Source of the DNA: Bacillota bacterium
GTDB lineage: Bacteria; Bacillota; Clostridia; Lachnospirales; Lachnospiraceae
DNA length: 64,000 bases
Assembly: GCA_023439125.1 (NCBI GenBank)
Contig: JAEXOU010000006.1
Coordinates: 186,001 to 250,000, forward strand
Direction: 5' to 3'
Part shown: positions 41,245 through 50,722 of the stretch, piece by piece
How the letters are laid out: each line of letters opens with the position of its first letter
Position numbering within the stretch: the stretch's first letter is position 1
The notes under the pieces: model-generated
The model's database searches: none
Seen by the model: only the letters and a program-made list of their open reading frames with translations
Told to the model about the DNA's origin: nothing
Made by a program: the position numbers and the translations under genes

Positions 41245-41919
41245 TTAGTATTGTGTTGTGGATTTGATTCGTTCTCTTCGTTTGATTGTTATCTTTTCAT
41301 AATCTGGAACATATACGATTAAATACATTACACATGCAAGAGCACAAGCACAAATTCCATCAACGATAGAATGTTGCTTTAGGAATACAGTAGACAAACA
41401 TATAAGTATTGTTAAAATAAAAGTTGTAATTTTAATCCACTTTTTGTTTTTAAAAAGTTCTGTATGAAAGATAGCAATGCAAGCACCGATCGAATTAAAT
41501 ACATGGATACTTGGGCAAACATTTGTATTGGTATCGGTAGAATATAATTTTCTTACAATATCAATAAAGATATTATTACGACCAAGGGCATCTAAATCTG
41601 GGCGGAGATTTTGACCATTTGGCCAAATGGAATAGATAATTAGACATATTGTCATTCCAATAAATAGGAAGGCTGTACTTCTATAAAATTCTTTGGTATC
41701 CTTTAAGAAAAGAAAAAGGACTGTCAAGAAGATGAAAGCGAACCATACGTAATAAGGAATAACAAACCATTCATTAAATGGAATAAAATCATCAAGTTTT
41801 ATACGTACATCATGGTAGTTATTTGTAATTGTCTTTTCTAAAAAAGTAAACCAAGGGGCATACAGAAAGAAATATAACAATACCCAAGCATGTTTATATC
41901 TTTTAATTAATGATTTCAA
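41245..41919 (-). CDS. PAP2-family membrane phosphatase
   Basis: 224 residues with five to six membrane helices. The PAP2 active-site motifs survive: NVCPSIHVFNSIG (motif 2, SxH) and LKQHSIVDGICA (motif 3, HxxxD form). The family acts on phosphatidate, undecaprenyl-PP or inositol phospholipids; inositolphosphotransferase relatives have the same layout. TTG start at 41919 after AAAGGTTGTG. Monocistronic. Confidence 0.82.
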   Translation of the reverse strand: MKSLIKRYKHAWVLLYFFLYAPWFTFLEKTITNNYHDVRIKLDDFIPFNEWFVIPYYVWFAFIFLTVLFLFLKDTKEFYRSTAFLFIGMTICLIIYSIWPNGQNLRPDLDALGRNNIFIDIVRKLYSTDTNTNVCPSIHVFNSIGACIAIFHTELFKNKKWIKITTFILTILICLSTVFLKQHSIVDGICACALACVMYLIVYVPDYEKITIKRRERIKSTTQY

Positions 41920-42076
41920 ATAGACACAACCTTTCTTCTTAAACTGTTGTAGGGCTTTTCCAACTTAGTAATAAAATTGAACAAATCCATGTGATTATAA
42001 CACATTCAAAACGAGACAACAATAGAATTTAGAAAATTAGATTCTCTTTAGAATTTATTTTATGGAGGTAAGTATA

Positions 42077-43246
42077 ATGAAACGAGTATTTTTAATCGTA
42101 CTAGATAGCGTTGGAATTGGAGAGATGCCAGATGCGAAAGATTATGGTGATGAGGGAAGTAATACACTAAAAGCAGCAGCTACTAGTAAATATTTCTCTA
42201 TGCCAAATATGGAACGTTTAGGATTATTCCACATTGATGGTTTGACTGATATGTCAGATAGCAAGGTGAATCCTCAGGCAACCTTTCTTAGATTGGCGGA
42301 ATCTTCGAAAGGAAAAGATACGACAATCGGTCACTGGGAGATTTCTGGTGTGATATCAGAAAAGCCTCTACCAACCTTCCCGAATGGTTTTCCTCAGAAG
42401 CTTCTTGAGGAGTTTGAGGGTAGAACTGGCCGTAAAGTAATATGTAATCAACCTTATTCAGGTACAGAGGTTATTAGAGACTTTGGTCAGGAGCATGTAG
42501 AAACAGGTGCATTAATTGTTTACACTTCTGCTGATAGCGTATTTCAGATTGCTGCACACGAAGATGTAGTTCCACTAGAAGAATTATATCGCTATTGTGA
42601 GATTGCACGTGAAATTTGCACAGGAGAATTTGGTGTAGGACGTGTAATTGCTCGACCATTTGTAGGTACATTCCCAGAATTTAAAAGAACATCTAATCGC
42701 CATGATTACTCATTAGTCCCACCGAAGACAACAATGTTGAATCAGTTAAAGGATCATGGTTATGAAGTAATTGCAGTTGGTAAGATCAATGATATTTTTG
42801 CAGGTAGTGGTGTTACTTCAATGGTTCGTACGAAAGATAATGCTGCTGGGATAGAGGAAACAATAAAATATACGAAAACAGAATTTGAAGGTTTATGCTT
42901 TATCAATCTAGTTGATTTTGATATGGTGTATGGACACCGAAATGATATTGATGGTTATGCAAAGGCTTTAACCTACTTTGATGAACAGCTTCCACGTATC
43001 ATGGAAGGACTTCAAGAGGAAGATATCTTAATGATAACTGCTGATCATGGATGTGATCCAAGTACGCCATCAACAGATCACTCCAGGGAATATACTCCAC
43101 TCATTATCTATGGAAAGCAGATAAAGGCAAATAATAATCTTTATACAAAACAGTCATTTGCGAATATCGGAGCAACAATCGTTGATTACTTTGGAATTAA
43201 GAAAGAGATTGCAGGAGAGAGCTTATTACCAGAGATAATGAAGTAA
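42077..43246 (+). CDS. deoB: phosphopentomutase
   Basis: The ATG at 42077 is chosen since GGAGGTAAG precedes it by 7 bases. The 389-residue protein is a typical DeoB alkaline-phosphatase-superfamily mutase: MKRVFLIVLDSVGIGEMPDA (metal-binding Asp), GKDTTIGHWEI with the phosphorylated Thr, GKINDIFAG, VDFDMVYGHRND and ITADHGCDPST...DHSREYTPLI. It interconverts (deoxy)ribose 1- and 5-phosphates in nucleoside catabolism. It is followed by dtd after 24 bp. Confidence 0.96.
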   Translation: MKRVFLIVLDSVGIGEMPDAKDYGDEGSNTLKAAATSKYFSMPNMERLGLFHIDGLTDMSDSKVNPQATFLRLAESSKGKDTTIGHWEISGVISEKPLPTFPNGFPQKLLEEFEGRTGRKVICNQPYSGTEVIRDFGQEHVETGALIVYTSADSVFQIAAHEDVVPLEELYRYCEIAREICTGEFGVGRVIARPFVGTFPEFKRTSNRHDYSLVPPKTTMLNQLKDHGYEVIAVGKINDIFAGSGVTSMVRTKDNAAGIEETIKYTKTEFEGLCFINLVDFDMVYGHRNDIDGYAKALTYFDEQLPRIMEGLQEEDILMITADHGCDPSTPSTDHSREYTPLIIYGKQIKANNNLYTKQSFANIGATIVDYFGIKKEIAGESLLPEIMK

Positions 43247-43270
43247 TAGGAAAATCAAGGGGGATTACCA

Positions 43271-43714
43271 ATGAAACTTGTAATACAAAGAGTAAGTAAT
43301 GCAAGTGTTACTGTATCGAATCAGGTAGTTGGTAGTATACAGAAAGGATTACTTGTATTTATCGGTGTTTCGAATGATGATACAACCGATATAGCGGATA
43401 TTTACCTAAAGAAGCTTATCAATTTAAGAATTTTTGAGGATGAGAATGGAAAAACAAATCTATCATTAGCTGATGTTTCAGGAGAACTATTATTCGTATC
43501 TCAGTTTACACTATATGCAGATTGTAAAAAGGGAAATCGTCCAAGCTTTATTAATGCAGGATTGCCACAACATGCAAATGAGATCTATGAATATATGATC
43601 GTGAAAGCAAGAGAAATCGTACCTAAAGTCGAAACAGGTGAATTTGGCGCTGATATGAAGGTTAGTATAGTTAATGATGGTCCTTTTACAATTGTTTTAG
43701 ATAATTTGACTTAG
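43271..43714 (+). CDS. dtd: D-aminoacyl-tRNA deacylase
   Basis: 147 residues. MKLVIQRVSNASVTV, LLFVSQFTLYADCKKGNRPSF and the C-terminal MKVSIVNDGPFTIVLD (with the Gly-cisPro-type region replaced in the usual DTD manner, NxGP) are diagnostic. It removes D-amino acids wrongly attached to tRNA. Probably in an operon with deoB. A terminator hairpin follows. Confidence 0.95.
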   Translation: MKLVIQRVSNASVTVSNQVVGSIQKGLLVFIGVSNDDTTDIADIYLKKLINLRIFEDENGKTNLSLADVSGELLFVSQFTLYADCKKGNRPSFINAGLPQHANEIYEYMIVKAREIVPKVETGEFGADMKVSIVNDGPFTIVLDNLT

Positions 43715-43715
43715 T

Positions 43716-43770
43716 AAAATGCTCTTATATCAATTCAGTTTCATAACTGAATAGATATAGGAGCATTTTT
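43716..43770 (+). terminator. terminator after dtd
   Basis: AAATGCTC.TATATC.ATTCAGTT / its complement forms a 20-bp stem with one or two mismatches and ends in TTTTTG. Confidence 0.85.
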
Positions 43771-43791
43771 GATATAACATATTCTGCTAGA

Positions 43792-44091
43792 CTATTCTAA
43801 ATCTTTTGCTAGCTCATCATAAACAACGTCAAGGATATGTACAGGAAACACCTTGTATTGGCACATCGTATTGACTAACGAAGTGACAAAGGATTCTTTT
43901 GGTGAGATATGTATTACTTCTGCCTCGGATAGTAAGGTATGTGTCTCATCAAATAGCTTACAACGGATTTCGTACTCCCACAATTCGAAGTCTTCAAACT
44001 CTGGATTAATGGAGTATATCATCTCATACTCTAGAATGAACGGATTCTCTGATACAGTCCATTGTTGCTTAATTGTAAATTGCGTTGACAT
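43792..44091 (-). CDS. small protein of unknown function (possibly DUF6514)
   Basis: 99 residues. The N-terminal strand-rich region (FILEYEMIYSINPEFEDFELWEYEIRC) and the C-terminal helical region (FVTSLVNTMCQYKVFPVHILDVVYDEL) look like the small Clostridia proteins grouped as DUF6514; this is from memory of the pattern and uncertain. No membrane segment. RBS is AAGGGAGAAAG. Convergent with dtd, monocistronic. Confidence 0.65.
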   Translation of the reverse strand: MSTQFTIKQQWTVSENPFILEYEMIYSINPEFEDFELWEYEIRCKLFDETHTLLSEAEVIHISPKESFVTSLVNTMCQYKVFPVHILDVVYDELAKDLE

Positions 44092-44193
44092 AATATCTTT
44101 CTCCCTTACTATTTTTGTTAGTTGACCAAAACCAATTATAACAGCATTAGCATGGAATAAAAATACAACTTTAGTTGATTTGTTACAAAATTT

Positions 44194-45522
44194 TTAGTTG
44201 AGGTCTCCAGAATCAAGTGAATGGAAATAGTTTATAAGTTCAACTCGAGAAGAAATACCTAACTTATTATAGGCATTCGACAGGGTTCGCTTAACAGTAC
44301 CAGTACTTACATTTAACTTCTGGGCGATATATTCATTTTTTTCACCCATTAAGACATAATTGATAATTTCGCTTTCACGTGGTGTTAAATGAATCGCATC
44401 CCTTACTTTCTTATTTACCTGAGTTGTAGTATCTACAATGATAACCATTGCCCTTTTTATATTATGGTCACGTATCACGGGAATCATAATTATTTTATAA
44501 TGATAGGTAGAGGAGTTATAATGTATGGTGATTAGATCTTCTACTGTTTCATGAGTTGCTAGCATCTTATTCAATATTCTAGTCTCAAAAAAGTATGGTT
44601 CTTGTAAAATTGAAGTTCGAGCAATTAACTCTAACATCTTCACATTGATCTTTTCTAGCATTGGATGTGCAGTATTCTCACAATTAAAGACAGCAATAGC
44701 ATTCACTGTTCCGCTAAATAGTGCATTGTATTCCTCTATTAAGCTTTTTTCTTCCTTCTCAATTTCTATCGGATTATTAATATCCTTAACGCAACAGATC
44801 ACGGTACGAAGTTCTAACTGGCGAAATGGTATGAAAGAAGTTTGAATATGAAATAAATGATTCTTAGGTATAAAAGGATAGAGTGTATCGTCTGAAGTAC
44901 ATTTGTAATTTAGTTTTTTACGGATTACTTTATTTTGGTTAAGTGCTTGTTCACAGTTTGACCTTAAAAATGAAACAACATATGATGGAAAAAGCCCTCG
45001 TAGATCTTTTGATTCAAGCGTATACTCTGGGTGTGCAAAATGATTTAAGAAGTATTTGTTATAATTCAACAATATAGCACTATCGTTACCTGATAATTGA
45101 ATTGTAAAAATACACTCTATCGTTGTATCAATCAGTTCTTTGTTTATGTTAAGTTCATCTAGAAAGATTTTATCAACATTTTCATCCTTGGCAGTTGTAG
45201 CAATCAAAAAATACATTTTGGAGTCTTGATGATCAATTGCAAATATATGAATCTTTAGTAAAAGAATCATACCTTTGTGATTGTAGTCTATGGTAGCTTC
45301 GAATGATTCATTGCTTCCAAGTTTCTCGCAAGTATGTAGTAGATACTGATAATTTTTAGAATCAATATAAACTGAAAAAAGTTCATTTCTCTTGTATGGG
45401 TATTCTGCACAAATTAGTTTACAACAATATTCATTCGCATAAATTAGATGTAAGCCGTCGTCGTCTAATCTTAGCGAACAGATTATTGCGTTTGCACTTT
45501 GTACATATTTATTTACGTCCAT
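44194..45522 (-). CDS. LuxR-type transcriptional regulator with PAS-like sensor region
   Basis: The ATG at 45522 has GGGGGTGG four to five bases upstream; a GTG nine bases earlier is the alternative. The protein of ~442 residues has at least two PAS-like segments in the N-terminal 370 residues (for example AIICSLRLDDDGLHLIYANEYCCK, then ILLNYNKYFLNHF). It has a LuxR/GerE helix-turn-helix at the end: LTPRESEIINYVLMGEKNEY, then IAQKLNVSTGTVKRTLSNAY. No membrane segment, GAF motif or histidine kinase partner is visible. The signal is unknown. Monocistronic, no linked target operon evident. Confidence 0.8.
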   Translation of the reverse strand: MDVNKYVQSANAIICSLRLDDDGLHLIYANEYCCKLICAEYPYKRNELFSVYIDSKNYQYLLHTCEKLGSNESFEATIDYNHKGMILLLKIHIFAIDHQDSKMYFLIATTAKDENVDKIFLDELNINKELIDTTIECIFTIQLSGNDSAILLNYNKYFLNHFAHPEYTLESKDLRGLFPSYVVSFLRSNCEQALNQNKVIRKKLNYKCTSDDTLYPFIPKNHLFHIQTSFIPFRQLELRTVICCVKDINNPIEIEKEEKSLIEEYNALFSGTVNAIAVFNCENTAHPMLEKINVKMLELIARTSILQEPYFFETRILNKMLATHETVEDLITIHYNSSTYHYKIIMIPVIRDHNIKRAMVIIVDTTTQVNKKVRDAIHLTPRESEIINYVLMGEKNEYIAQKLNVSTGTVKRTLSNAYNKLGISSRVELINYFHSLDSGDLN

Positions 45523-45684
45523 TGGTACCACCCCCAGTTGCTCTCTTGATTAACATACATATTTGTAATTGTGTATACCTCTCCCTTAATGAAACATAAT
45601 TTTTTATAATTTACACTCCAATTCCATATTATAACAAAATATAGTAAAAATTGCAAATTCGATTTCGAAATAATTGGATAACTC

Positions 45685-45713
45685 TTGAATAAAATACAAT
45701 GCCGTGCTATAAT
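45685..45713 (+). promoter_or_regulatory. promoter of tRNA-Leu(CAG)
   Basis: TTGAAT, a 17-base spacer and TATAAT, 22 bases before the tRNA 5' end. Confidence 0.75.
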
Positions 45714-45735
45714 ATGAAAGTCGTAAAAATTACAT

Positions 45736-45820
45736 GCAGTTGTGGCGGAATTGGCATACGCGCATGATTCAGGTTCATGTTCAGGTAACTGAGTGTGGGT
45801 TCAAGTCCCATCAACTGCAT
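45736..45820 (+). tRNA. tRNA-Leu (anticodon CAG)
   Basis: The full cloverleaf can be drawn. Acceptor GCAGTTG/CAACTGC, D-stem GCG/CGC, anticodon stem CATGA/TCATG with loop TTCAGGT (anticodon CAG), long variable arm TTCAG..CTGAG, and T-arm GTGGGTTCAAGTCCCAT. 85 nt with A as discriminator; CCA is not encoded. It reads CUG. Confidence 0.97.
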
Positions 45821-45832
45821 CTTTTGTTTAAG

Positions 45833-45880
45833 GAAAGTCTTGATTTTACTGATGCTTTAGTGAAGTTGAGACTTTTTTGT
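45833..45880 (+). terminator. terminator after tRNA-Leu(CAG)
   Basis: AAAGTCT...ACT / AGT...AGACTTT with a T run (TTTTTT). Moderate stem with internal loops. Confidence 0.55.
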
Positions 45881-45881
45881 A

Positions 45882-46033
45882 TCGTAACGGTACATAAGGG
45901 CCTAAAATACAGGCCCTAAGTACCGACGACTTCATAACAGTATGCTCCTAAATTATGTTTGCCATCCCATTTTTAGCAAGGCTATTTATGTGCAAAATGA
46001 TGAATGAAATGTTAGAAAAGTACTTTTGACACT
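45882..46033. repeat. family C repeat, right half
   Basis: TCGTAACGGTAC through the central AAGGGCCTAAAATACAGGCCCTAAGTACCGACGACTT region to AAAGTACTTTTGACAC matches 60540-60687. The outer left arm is absent, as if replaced by the tRNA terminator. The stretch 46034-46142 holds only the leader of the next gene. Confidence 0.8.
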
Positions 46034-46142
46034 AATCCATATAGTAAATTAAGCCCTCTAGAATAATTAGTAGTAAAGAAAATTTATTCTTTGGCCGATA
46101 AAGATATAGAGTAACTCCGTGTTTGAAAATAAGGAGGATAAT

Positions 46143-47564
46143 ATGAAGAGCAAATTGAAGAATAATTACATAAAAAAGCTAATTAGTCTAATTATAGTGT
46201 TCGTACTTTTTATCTGTTCCATTGAGATGTTCGGTATGCCTACAAAAAATGCCTATGCTGATGAAGCAAAGATTGTATCCATAAGTGCTAACTATTCAGG
46301 AGAACCTGTTCTTATTGGGGAAGATATTGATAAAAGTAAGTTAAAAGTGACAGCTACTTATGAGAATGGGGAAACGGAAGAGATTAAGGATTATACGATT
46401 GTCTCAACGAAAGTATCGCAAGAGGGGACAAATCTATTGATGGTGATTTATCAGGGCAAGACGGCAAACTTTTATGTAACTGGTAAAAAACTAGAATCAA
46501 TCTATGCATACTATAGTGGTATGTCAATTAGTGTTGGTAATAGCATTAATAAAAAGGATATTAAGGTGTATGTTACCTATAAAGATGGTACGAATGGGTA
46601 CCTAACTAACTATCAAGTTGCACAGGATGAGATTAAGACAGTCGGTGCAAATACAGTATACGTCTATTGTCAAAATCAAGTATTTCCAGTTACAGTTTAT
46701 GGTATGGAACCAAAAAGTATTTCAGCGCTATATGCAACATATAGTGGAGAAAAAGTGACTGTTGGAAGTTCCGTTAACCGTGATGAATTAATCATTACTG
46801 CGGCCTATAAGGATGGAACCTCGGAAACTATAAATAATTATGTGTTGTTTCCAGATGTGATCGGTTCCACTGGTACACAGACCGTTGCAGCACACTATAA
46901 TGGATTATCCGTAGCCTTTAATGTTGAGGGTACTCATAAAGAGCTGAAGGAATTATCTGCAAAATATATAGGAGATCCGGTTGGGGTTGGTTACTCAGTA
47001 CGTCCAAGTGACGTTGAAGTGACCGGAACTTATAATGATGGAACGAAGGAAGTAATTAAGGAGTTCAATTTATTGGGCTCTAGCATAACATATGTAGGTT
47101 ACCATATTGTTACAGCTGAGGTTAATGGATTGAAGGCTGAGTTTCTTGTCCAAGGCATTGCTGAGCAACAGATTGACTTTACAACTGGTTGTGACTTTAC
47201 GATTACGAATGGGACAGAAACAGGGAAGGTATCTATTGCTATACCAACGAATGTAAATAAGGAATCACTGAAAGGCAATGATTTAGCTTCAGCAACTGTA
47301 ACGAAAGTATTATCAAAAGCAGTACGTAAAAGCAATTTTATCGCATTTGAGGTGGAGGCTGTTGATGAGGATATCATTGAAGAATTCCCATTAACAATGA
47401 AAATCACGGTACCAAGTGAATATAAACTCGAGAATACTTCCCTCTATTATACACCAAACCGAAAGAGTATTATTGGTTTGCTGAATATAGATATTGTGAA
47501 GCCAAATATAATTATTGTAACAATCTACAATCCTGGAACATATATTTTATCCTATAAAGAGTAA
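46143..47564 (+). CDS. secreted protein with four Big_3-like Ig repeats
   Basis: The ATG at 46143 is chosen for AAGGAGGATAAT upstream. A signal peptide (LISLIIVFVLFICSIEMF, cut near NAYADEA) precedes four tandem ~75-residue beta-sandwich modules, each of the type Y.G..V.VG..(I/V)....(L/I)...A.Y.DGT.E.I..Y. This pattern matches the bacterial Ig-like group 3 (Big_3) domain of surface and carbohydrate-binding proteins. A distinct C-terminal ~120-residue domain (EFPLTMKITVPSEYKLENTS...GTYILSYKE) follows. No cell-wall sorting signal is seen, so it is probably released or held non-covalently. Binding target unknown. Confidence 0.8.
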   Translation: MKSKLKNNYIKKLISLIIVFVLFICSIEMFGMPTKNAYADEAKIVSISANYSGEPVLIGEDIDKSKLKVTATYENGETEEIKDYTIVSTKVSQEGTNLLMVIYQGKTANFYVTGKKLESIYAYYSGMSISVGNSINKKDIKVYVTYKDGTNGYLTNYQVAQDEIKTVGANTVYVYCQNQVFPVTVYGMEPKSISALYATYSGEKVTVGSSVNRDELIITAAYKDGTSETINNYVLFPDVIGSTGTQTVAAHYNGLSVAFNVEGTHKELKELSAKYIGDPVGVGYSVRPSDVEVTGTYNDGTKEVIKEFNLLGSSITYVGYHIVTAEVNGLKAEFLVQGIAEQQIDFTTGCDFTITNGTETGKVSIAIPTNVNKESLKGNDLASATVTKVLSKAVRKSNFIAFEVEAVDEDIIEEFPLTMKITVPSEYKLENTSLYYTPNRKSIIGLLNIDIVKPNIIIVTIYNPGTYILSYKE

Positions 47565-47617
47565 CTAATTAAAATGAACTAAATGTTTGAATAATTCAAA
47601 AAACTATAATTTGGTAC

Positions 47618-47646
47618 TTGCATTTGTATTAATTTCATGATATATT
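47618..47646 (+). promoter_or_regulatory. promoter of tRNA-Leu(AAG)
   Basis: TTGCAT, a 17-base spacer and TATATT, 35 bases before the tRNA. A 7-bp hairpin, GCCCATC-aaatta-GATGGGC, lies in the short leader (47654-47673). Confidence 0.65.
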
Positions 47647-47681
47647 AATAACTGCCCATCAAATTAGATGGGCAAAGTTAA

Positions 47682-47766
47682 GCAGTCGTGGCGGAATTGG
47701 CATACGCGCTAGACTAAGGATCTAGTGAGCATTGCGCTCGTACGGGTTCAAGTCCCGTCGACTGCA
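47682..47766 (+). tRNA. tRNA-Leu (anticodon AAG)
   Basis: Acceptor GCAGTCG/CGACTGC, D-stem GCG/CGC, anticodon stem CTAGA/TCTAG with loop CTAAGGA (anticodon AAG), variable arm TGAGC..GCTCG and T-arm ACGGGTTCAAGTCCCGT. No encoded CCA. A34 would have to be converted to inosine to read CUU and CUC. It shares most of its sequence with the tRNA at 45.7 kb. Confidence 0.95.
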
Positions 47767-47801
47767 GGATGGTGAGGAGAGCACTCACCAAGAAAGATTA
47801 G

Positions 47802-47831
47802 GATCAGAACTTCGGTTCTGGTCTTTTTTTT
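47802..47831 (+). terminator. terminator after tRNA-Leu(AAG)
   Basis: GATCAGAAC-TTCG-GTTCTGGTC followed by TTTTTTTT. It has a very stable UUCG loop. Between here and 48055 nothing else but a probable promoter region for the next gene is seen. Confidence 0.93.
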
Positions 47832-48055
47832 GTTGAGAATGGACTTGACAGGTGGAGGGAAGGTATGATTTTATTGGTTCTTTGGGATGTGAAGTGAGTC
47901 TTGAGAGATTGTGCAAGTGTGTACAAGTAGGTAAAGGTGTGGAGAATTTTAAGGTGACTTTGAAAATTGGTGGTCGTATTATGATACCATTACAGTAAAA
48001 ATATGTAAAAAATATTAAATCAGTGTTATAATATAGAAAAAGGGAGGAATGTGAT

Positions 48056-49009
48056 ATGAATATTAACTATTTATCAAAAGGTAACACTAATTCAATTAAA
48101 GGAATTGCGGCATTGCTAATTGTTTTACATCACATAAGTCTAAATTTTTTCTTTAGTAGCACAGTAAATAATCTACTTGAAAAAATCGGTTCTCCAATGG
48201 TTGCTATATTTATGTTTTATTCTGGATTTGGTTTAGTAATAAATTACTTAAATAATGAGAAATACTTAAATAGATTCTGCTACAAGAGATTATCAACTAT
48301 TATAATTCCATATTTATTATCAATCGTTATATGCTTCGTAATAAAAAGTATATGTAATAATGAAAATTTCATTGATAATTTTTATATAATTAATAGAAAC
48401 GGATCTACTTATGTTATGTATTCTTGGTATGTGTTTTGCATTATGTTTTTGTACATCATGTTTTTTATTACGTTTAAATATCTTAATCTTAAAAAAGCAG
48501 TTATTACTGAAGCAATTATAATAATCTTGTACATAATACTGTTGAAAATGATTGGTTGGGGTGATTATTGGTACAAAACTTCTATGATATTTTTAGTAGG
48601 TCAATTAGTCGCATTAAGAAGAAAAGATTTAGATAATGTATTCAAAAATCACTATTTTACAAGCTTAGTTATTTCATTCATATTATTTGTTAGTACTTTT
48701 TTGATTAAGATAAATAATACTATAGTTAGTTTTTTAGTTAATCAGATTTGCTTATTGTCATTCATTTATATTGTATTAAGCTTATCAACTAAAATAAAAG
48801 TACATAACAAGTTTACCAGTTTTTTAGGGACAATATCATATGAAATTTATTTGATACATGGTTCTATAATATTACTGTATTTATCTTTGCCTGCTGAAAT
48901 CAACAACTATATAAAATTAGCATTAATTATTTTAACATCTATATTAGTATCATTTGTAGCATCACGAATAGATAAGTTAATGATTAATAAGATTAAAAGC
49001 AATATCTAA
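48056..49009 (+). CDS. acyltransferase 3 family membrane protein
   Basis: 317 residues with about ten membrane helices. The family start is recognisable: NSIKGIAALLIVLHHISLNFF with the catalytic-site histidine pair, then FYSGFGLVINYL. The later region FTSFLGTISYEIYLIHGSIILLYL has the usual SYxIYLxH motif. Members O-acetylate or O-acylate surface polysaccharides and peptidoglycan. RBS is AGGGAGGAATGT. Codon and base composition are more AT-rich than most neighbours, compatible with horizontal transfer. No polysaccharide cluster is adjacent. Confidence 0.87.
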   Translation: MNINYLSKGNTNSIKGIAALLIVLHHISLNFFFSSTVNNLLEKIGSPMVAIFMFYSGFGLVINYLNNEKYLNRFCYKRLSTIIIPYLLSIVICFVIKSICNNENFIDNFYIINRNGSTYVMYSWYVFCIMFLYIMFFITFKYLNLKKAVITEAIIIILYIILLKMIGWGDYWYKTSMIFLVGQLVALRRKDLDNVFKNHYFTSLVISFILFVSTFLIKINNTIVSFLVNQICLLSFIYIVLSLSTKIKVHNKFTSFLGTISYEIYLIHGSIILLYLSLPAEINNYIKLALIILTSILVSFVASRIDKLMINKIKSNI

Positions 49010-49214
49010 ATTTAATTTTACCAAATGTACATATGGAAGTGAGGAGAGTCTTGGTTATTTTTTGTCTTTACTATCAACACCTGTTAAGTAATAGGTAAAA
49101 CGTCGGATTTGGTTGTCAATACAATGATTTAGAGATACAATATTTGTAATAAGATATAACAGTTGTAAAAACGATAATGCGAAAGAAATGATGTTTAAAG
49201 GGGGATTAGATATT

Positions 49215-50699
49215 ATGGATTCATTGCATGTACTTATTCAGGAAATCAGTAAGGAAATACCAGAAGTGACATTACTTTTAGAAAAGGGAGCAGATGAAAA
49301 TCAGATTAAAGAACTAACAAAAAGATTAGAAGTAGAAGTGCCCAAGTCACTTGTAGAGTTATATACTTTATATAACGGAGAAAAGCAAGATTTAGGATTT
49401 ATGGCAGGCTTTGAATTCTTATCAATTGAGAAACTTCTAAATGAATATGCATTTCTTGCCCATGTAGAAGAGGAGCTTGATATTATTGGTACAGATTATA
49501 TCCAGCAAAAACCCATAGCGCAATGCAAATGGGTTCCACTAGCCTTTGATGCAAGTAGATGCTATATTGCTATGGACCTAAGCCCTGCTCATACTGGTAA
49601 AATGGGACAGATTATTAGCATCGATTTTGATAATAATCATAGCTATCTATTAGCAGAAAGCTTAGATGATTTCTTTAAAAAGGTGACGAAATGGCTACAA
49701 GAAGGAAAACTCATTGTTAATAAAGAGGAAGAAACCCCTTATATCACTGAAAAATCGGGACATTTGTTTAATGATATCGTTGACTATGCGTTTATTAATG
49801 AACCTGATTCGGAGATTCTTGTACCAATAAAAGATGAATTCTGGTTGAAACGATATGAACAAAAACTCAAGAAAGATGAGTTAGGAGAAACTTGTGTTTC
49901 TAACAAAGTTTTAACACGAGAAACGGGATATATATTAATCCAGAATGAAATATTGTCATGTGAGCCTCTTCGTTATATGGACAATATCAAAAAGGTTATA
50001 ATACATAATAGTGAACTTCACCAATTTGAATGTATTGCTAAGATGAGTAACCTAAATACAATTTGTATTGGTAGTTGTATCATTATAGATGGCGATCTTT
50101 CTTTATTAAAGGATTGTCAGACATTAAAAGAACTTAGAGTTGCGGATGTCGCAAACGCACAAAACCTGTACAAGCTCACGAATCTTCCAAGGTTGAAGTC
50201 ATTAAGTATCGGCTCTCTTTCCGATTTTGATCCAACTATCATTGGTGATTTTAAGAACTTGATTACCTTAAAAATTGACACGATGGAGATTGAAGATTTT
50301 TCATTCATTAACAAATTGACCAAATTGAAGAAACTTAATTTAAGTAGGAATAGATTAAAGAATTTAGACTTTCTTTTTAACTTAGAGCAGTTGGAAGTTT
50401 TCGAATTATTACAAGTTGCTTTAGATGAGGAAGGCTTAAAAGCTGTTCCTAAGTTAACTAAACTTAAGGAATTTATATATCCTGTTAGAAATCTTGAAAT
50501 TTATAGAGATCATCCAACTTTGAAAAATCCAGGTTTTGTCTTGAATTCAGGGCACTCATTTGAAGTCTTTGCAGGAACCAAGGTAGATAGCTTTACGCTT
50601 ATAGGAAATGAGAATAAGATTACCAGGGAAGATACTAATAAGGTAGCAGAGGATATGGGTCATTATGTGGAACTTTTCTCTTATGGAAGTATAGGTTAA
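49215..50699 (+). CDS. SMI1/KNR4 (SUKH) domain protein with leucine-rich repeats
   Basis: The start at 49215 follows AAAGGGGGATTAG; an upstream in-frame ATG at 49188 is possible. ~494 residues. Residues ~20-165 match the SUKH superfamily: LEVEVPKSLVELYTLYNGEK and WVPLAFDASRCYIAMDLSP followed by LLAESLDDFFKKVTKWLQ. From ~265 to ~410 there are irregular leucine-rich repeats (LKELRVADVANAQNLYKLTN, LKKLNLSRNRLKNLDFL). No signal peptide. SUKH proteins are mostly immunity proteins against toxin systems, but no toxin gene is adjacent, so it may be an orphan. Flanked by terminators. Confidence 0.78.
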   Translation: MDSLHVLIQEISKEIPEVTLLLEKGADENQIKELTKRLEVEVPKSLVELYTLYNGEKQDLGFMAGFEFLSIEKLLNEYAFLAHVEEELDIIGTDYIQQKPIAQCKWVPLAFDASRCYIAMDLSPAHTGKMGQIISIDFDNNHSYLLAESLDDFFKKVTKWLQEGKLIVNKEEETPYITEKSGHLFNDIVDYAFINEPDSEILVPIKDEFWLKRYEQKLKKDELGETCVSNKVLTRETGYILIQNEILSCEPLRYMDNIKKVIIHNSELHQFECIAKMSNLNTICIGSCIIIDGDLSLLKDCQTLKELRVADVANAQNLYKLTNLPRLKSLSIGSLSDFDPTIIGDFKNLITLKIDTMEIEDFSFINKLTKLKKLNLSRNRLKNLDFLFNLEQLEVFELLQVALDEEGLKAVPKLTKLKEFIYPVRNLEIYRDHPTLKNPGFVLNSGHSFEVFAGTKVDSFTLIGNENKITREDTNKVAEDMGHYVELFSYGSIG

Positions 50700-50722
50700 T
50701 ATATAGAAAAATTGTACTTAAT

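Noticed and set aside
44194..45522. Response regulator of a two-component system
   Set aside because: No receiver domain with the expected aspartate and lysine is present; the N-terminal part is PAS-like and no histidine kinase gene is adjacent.
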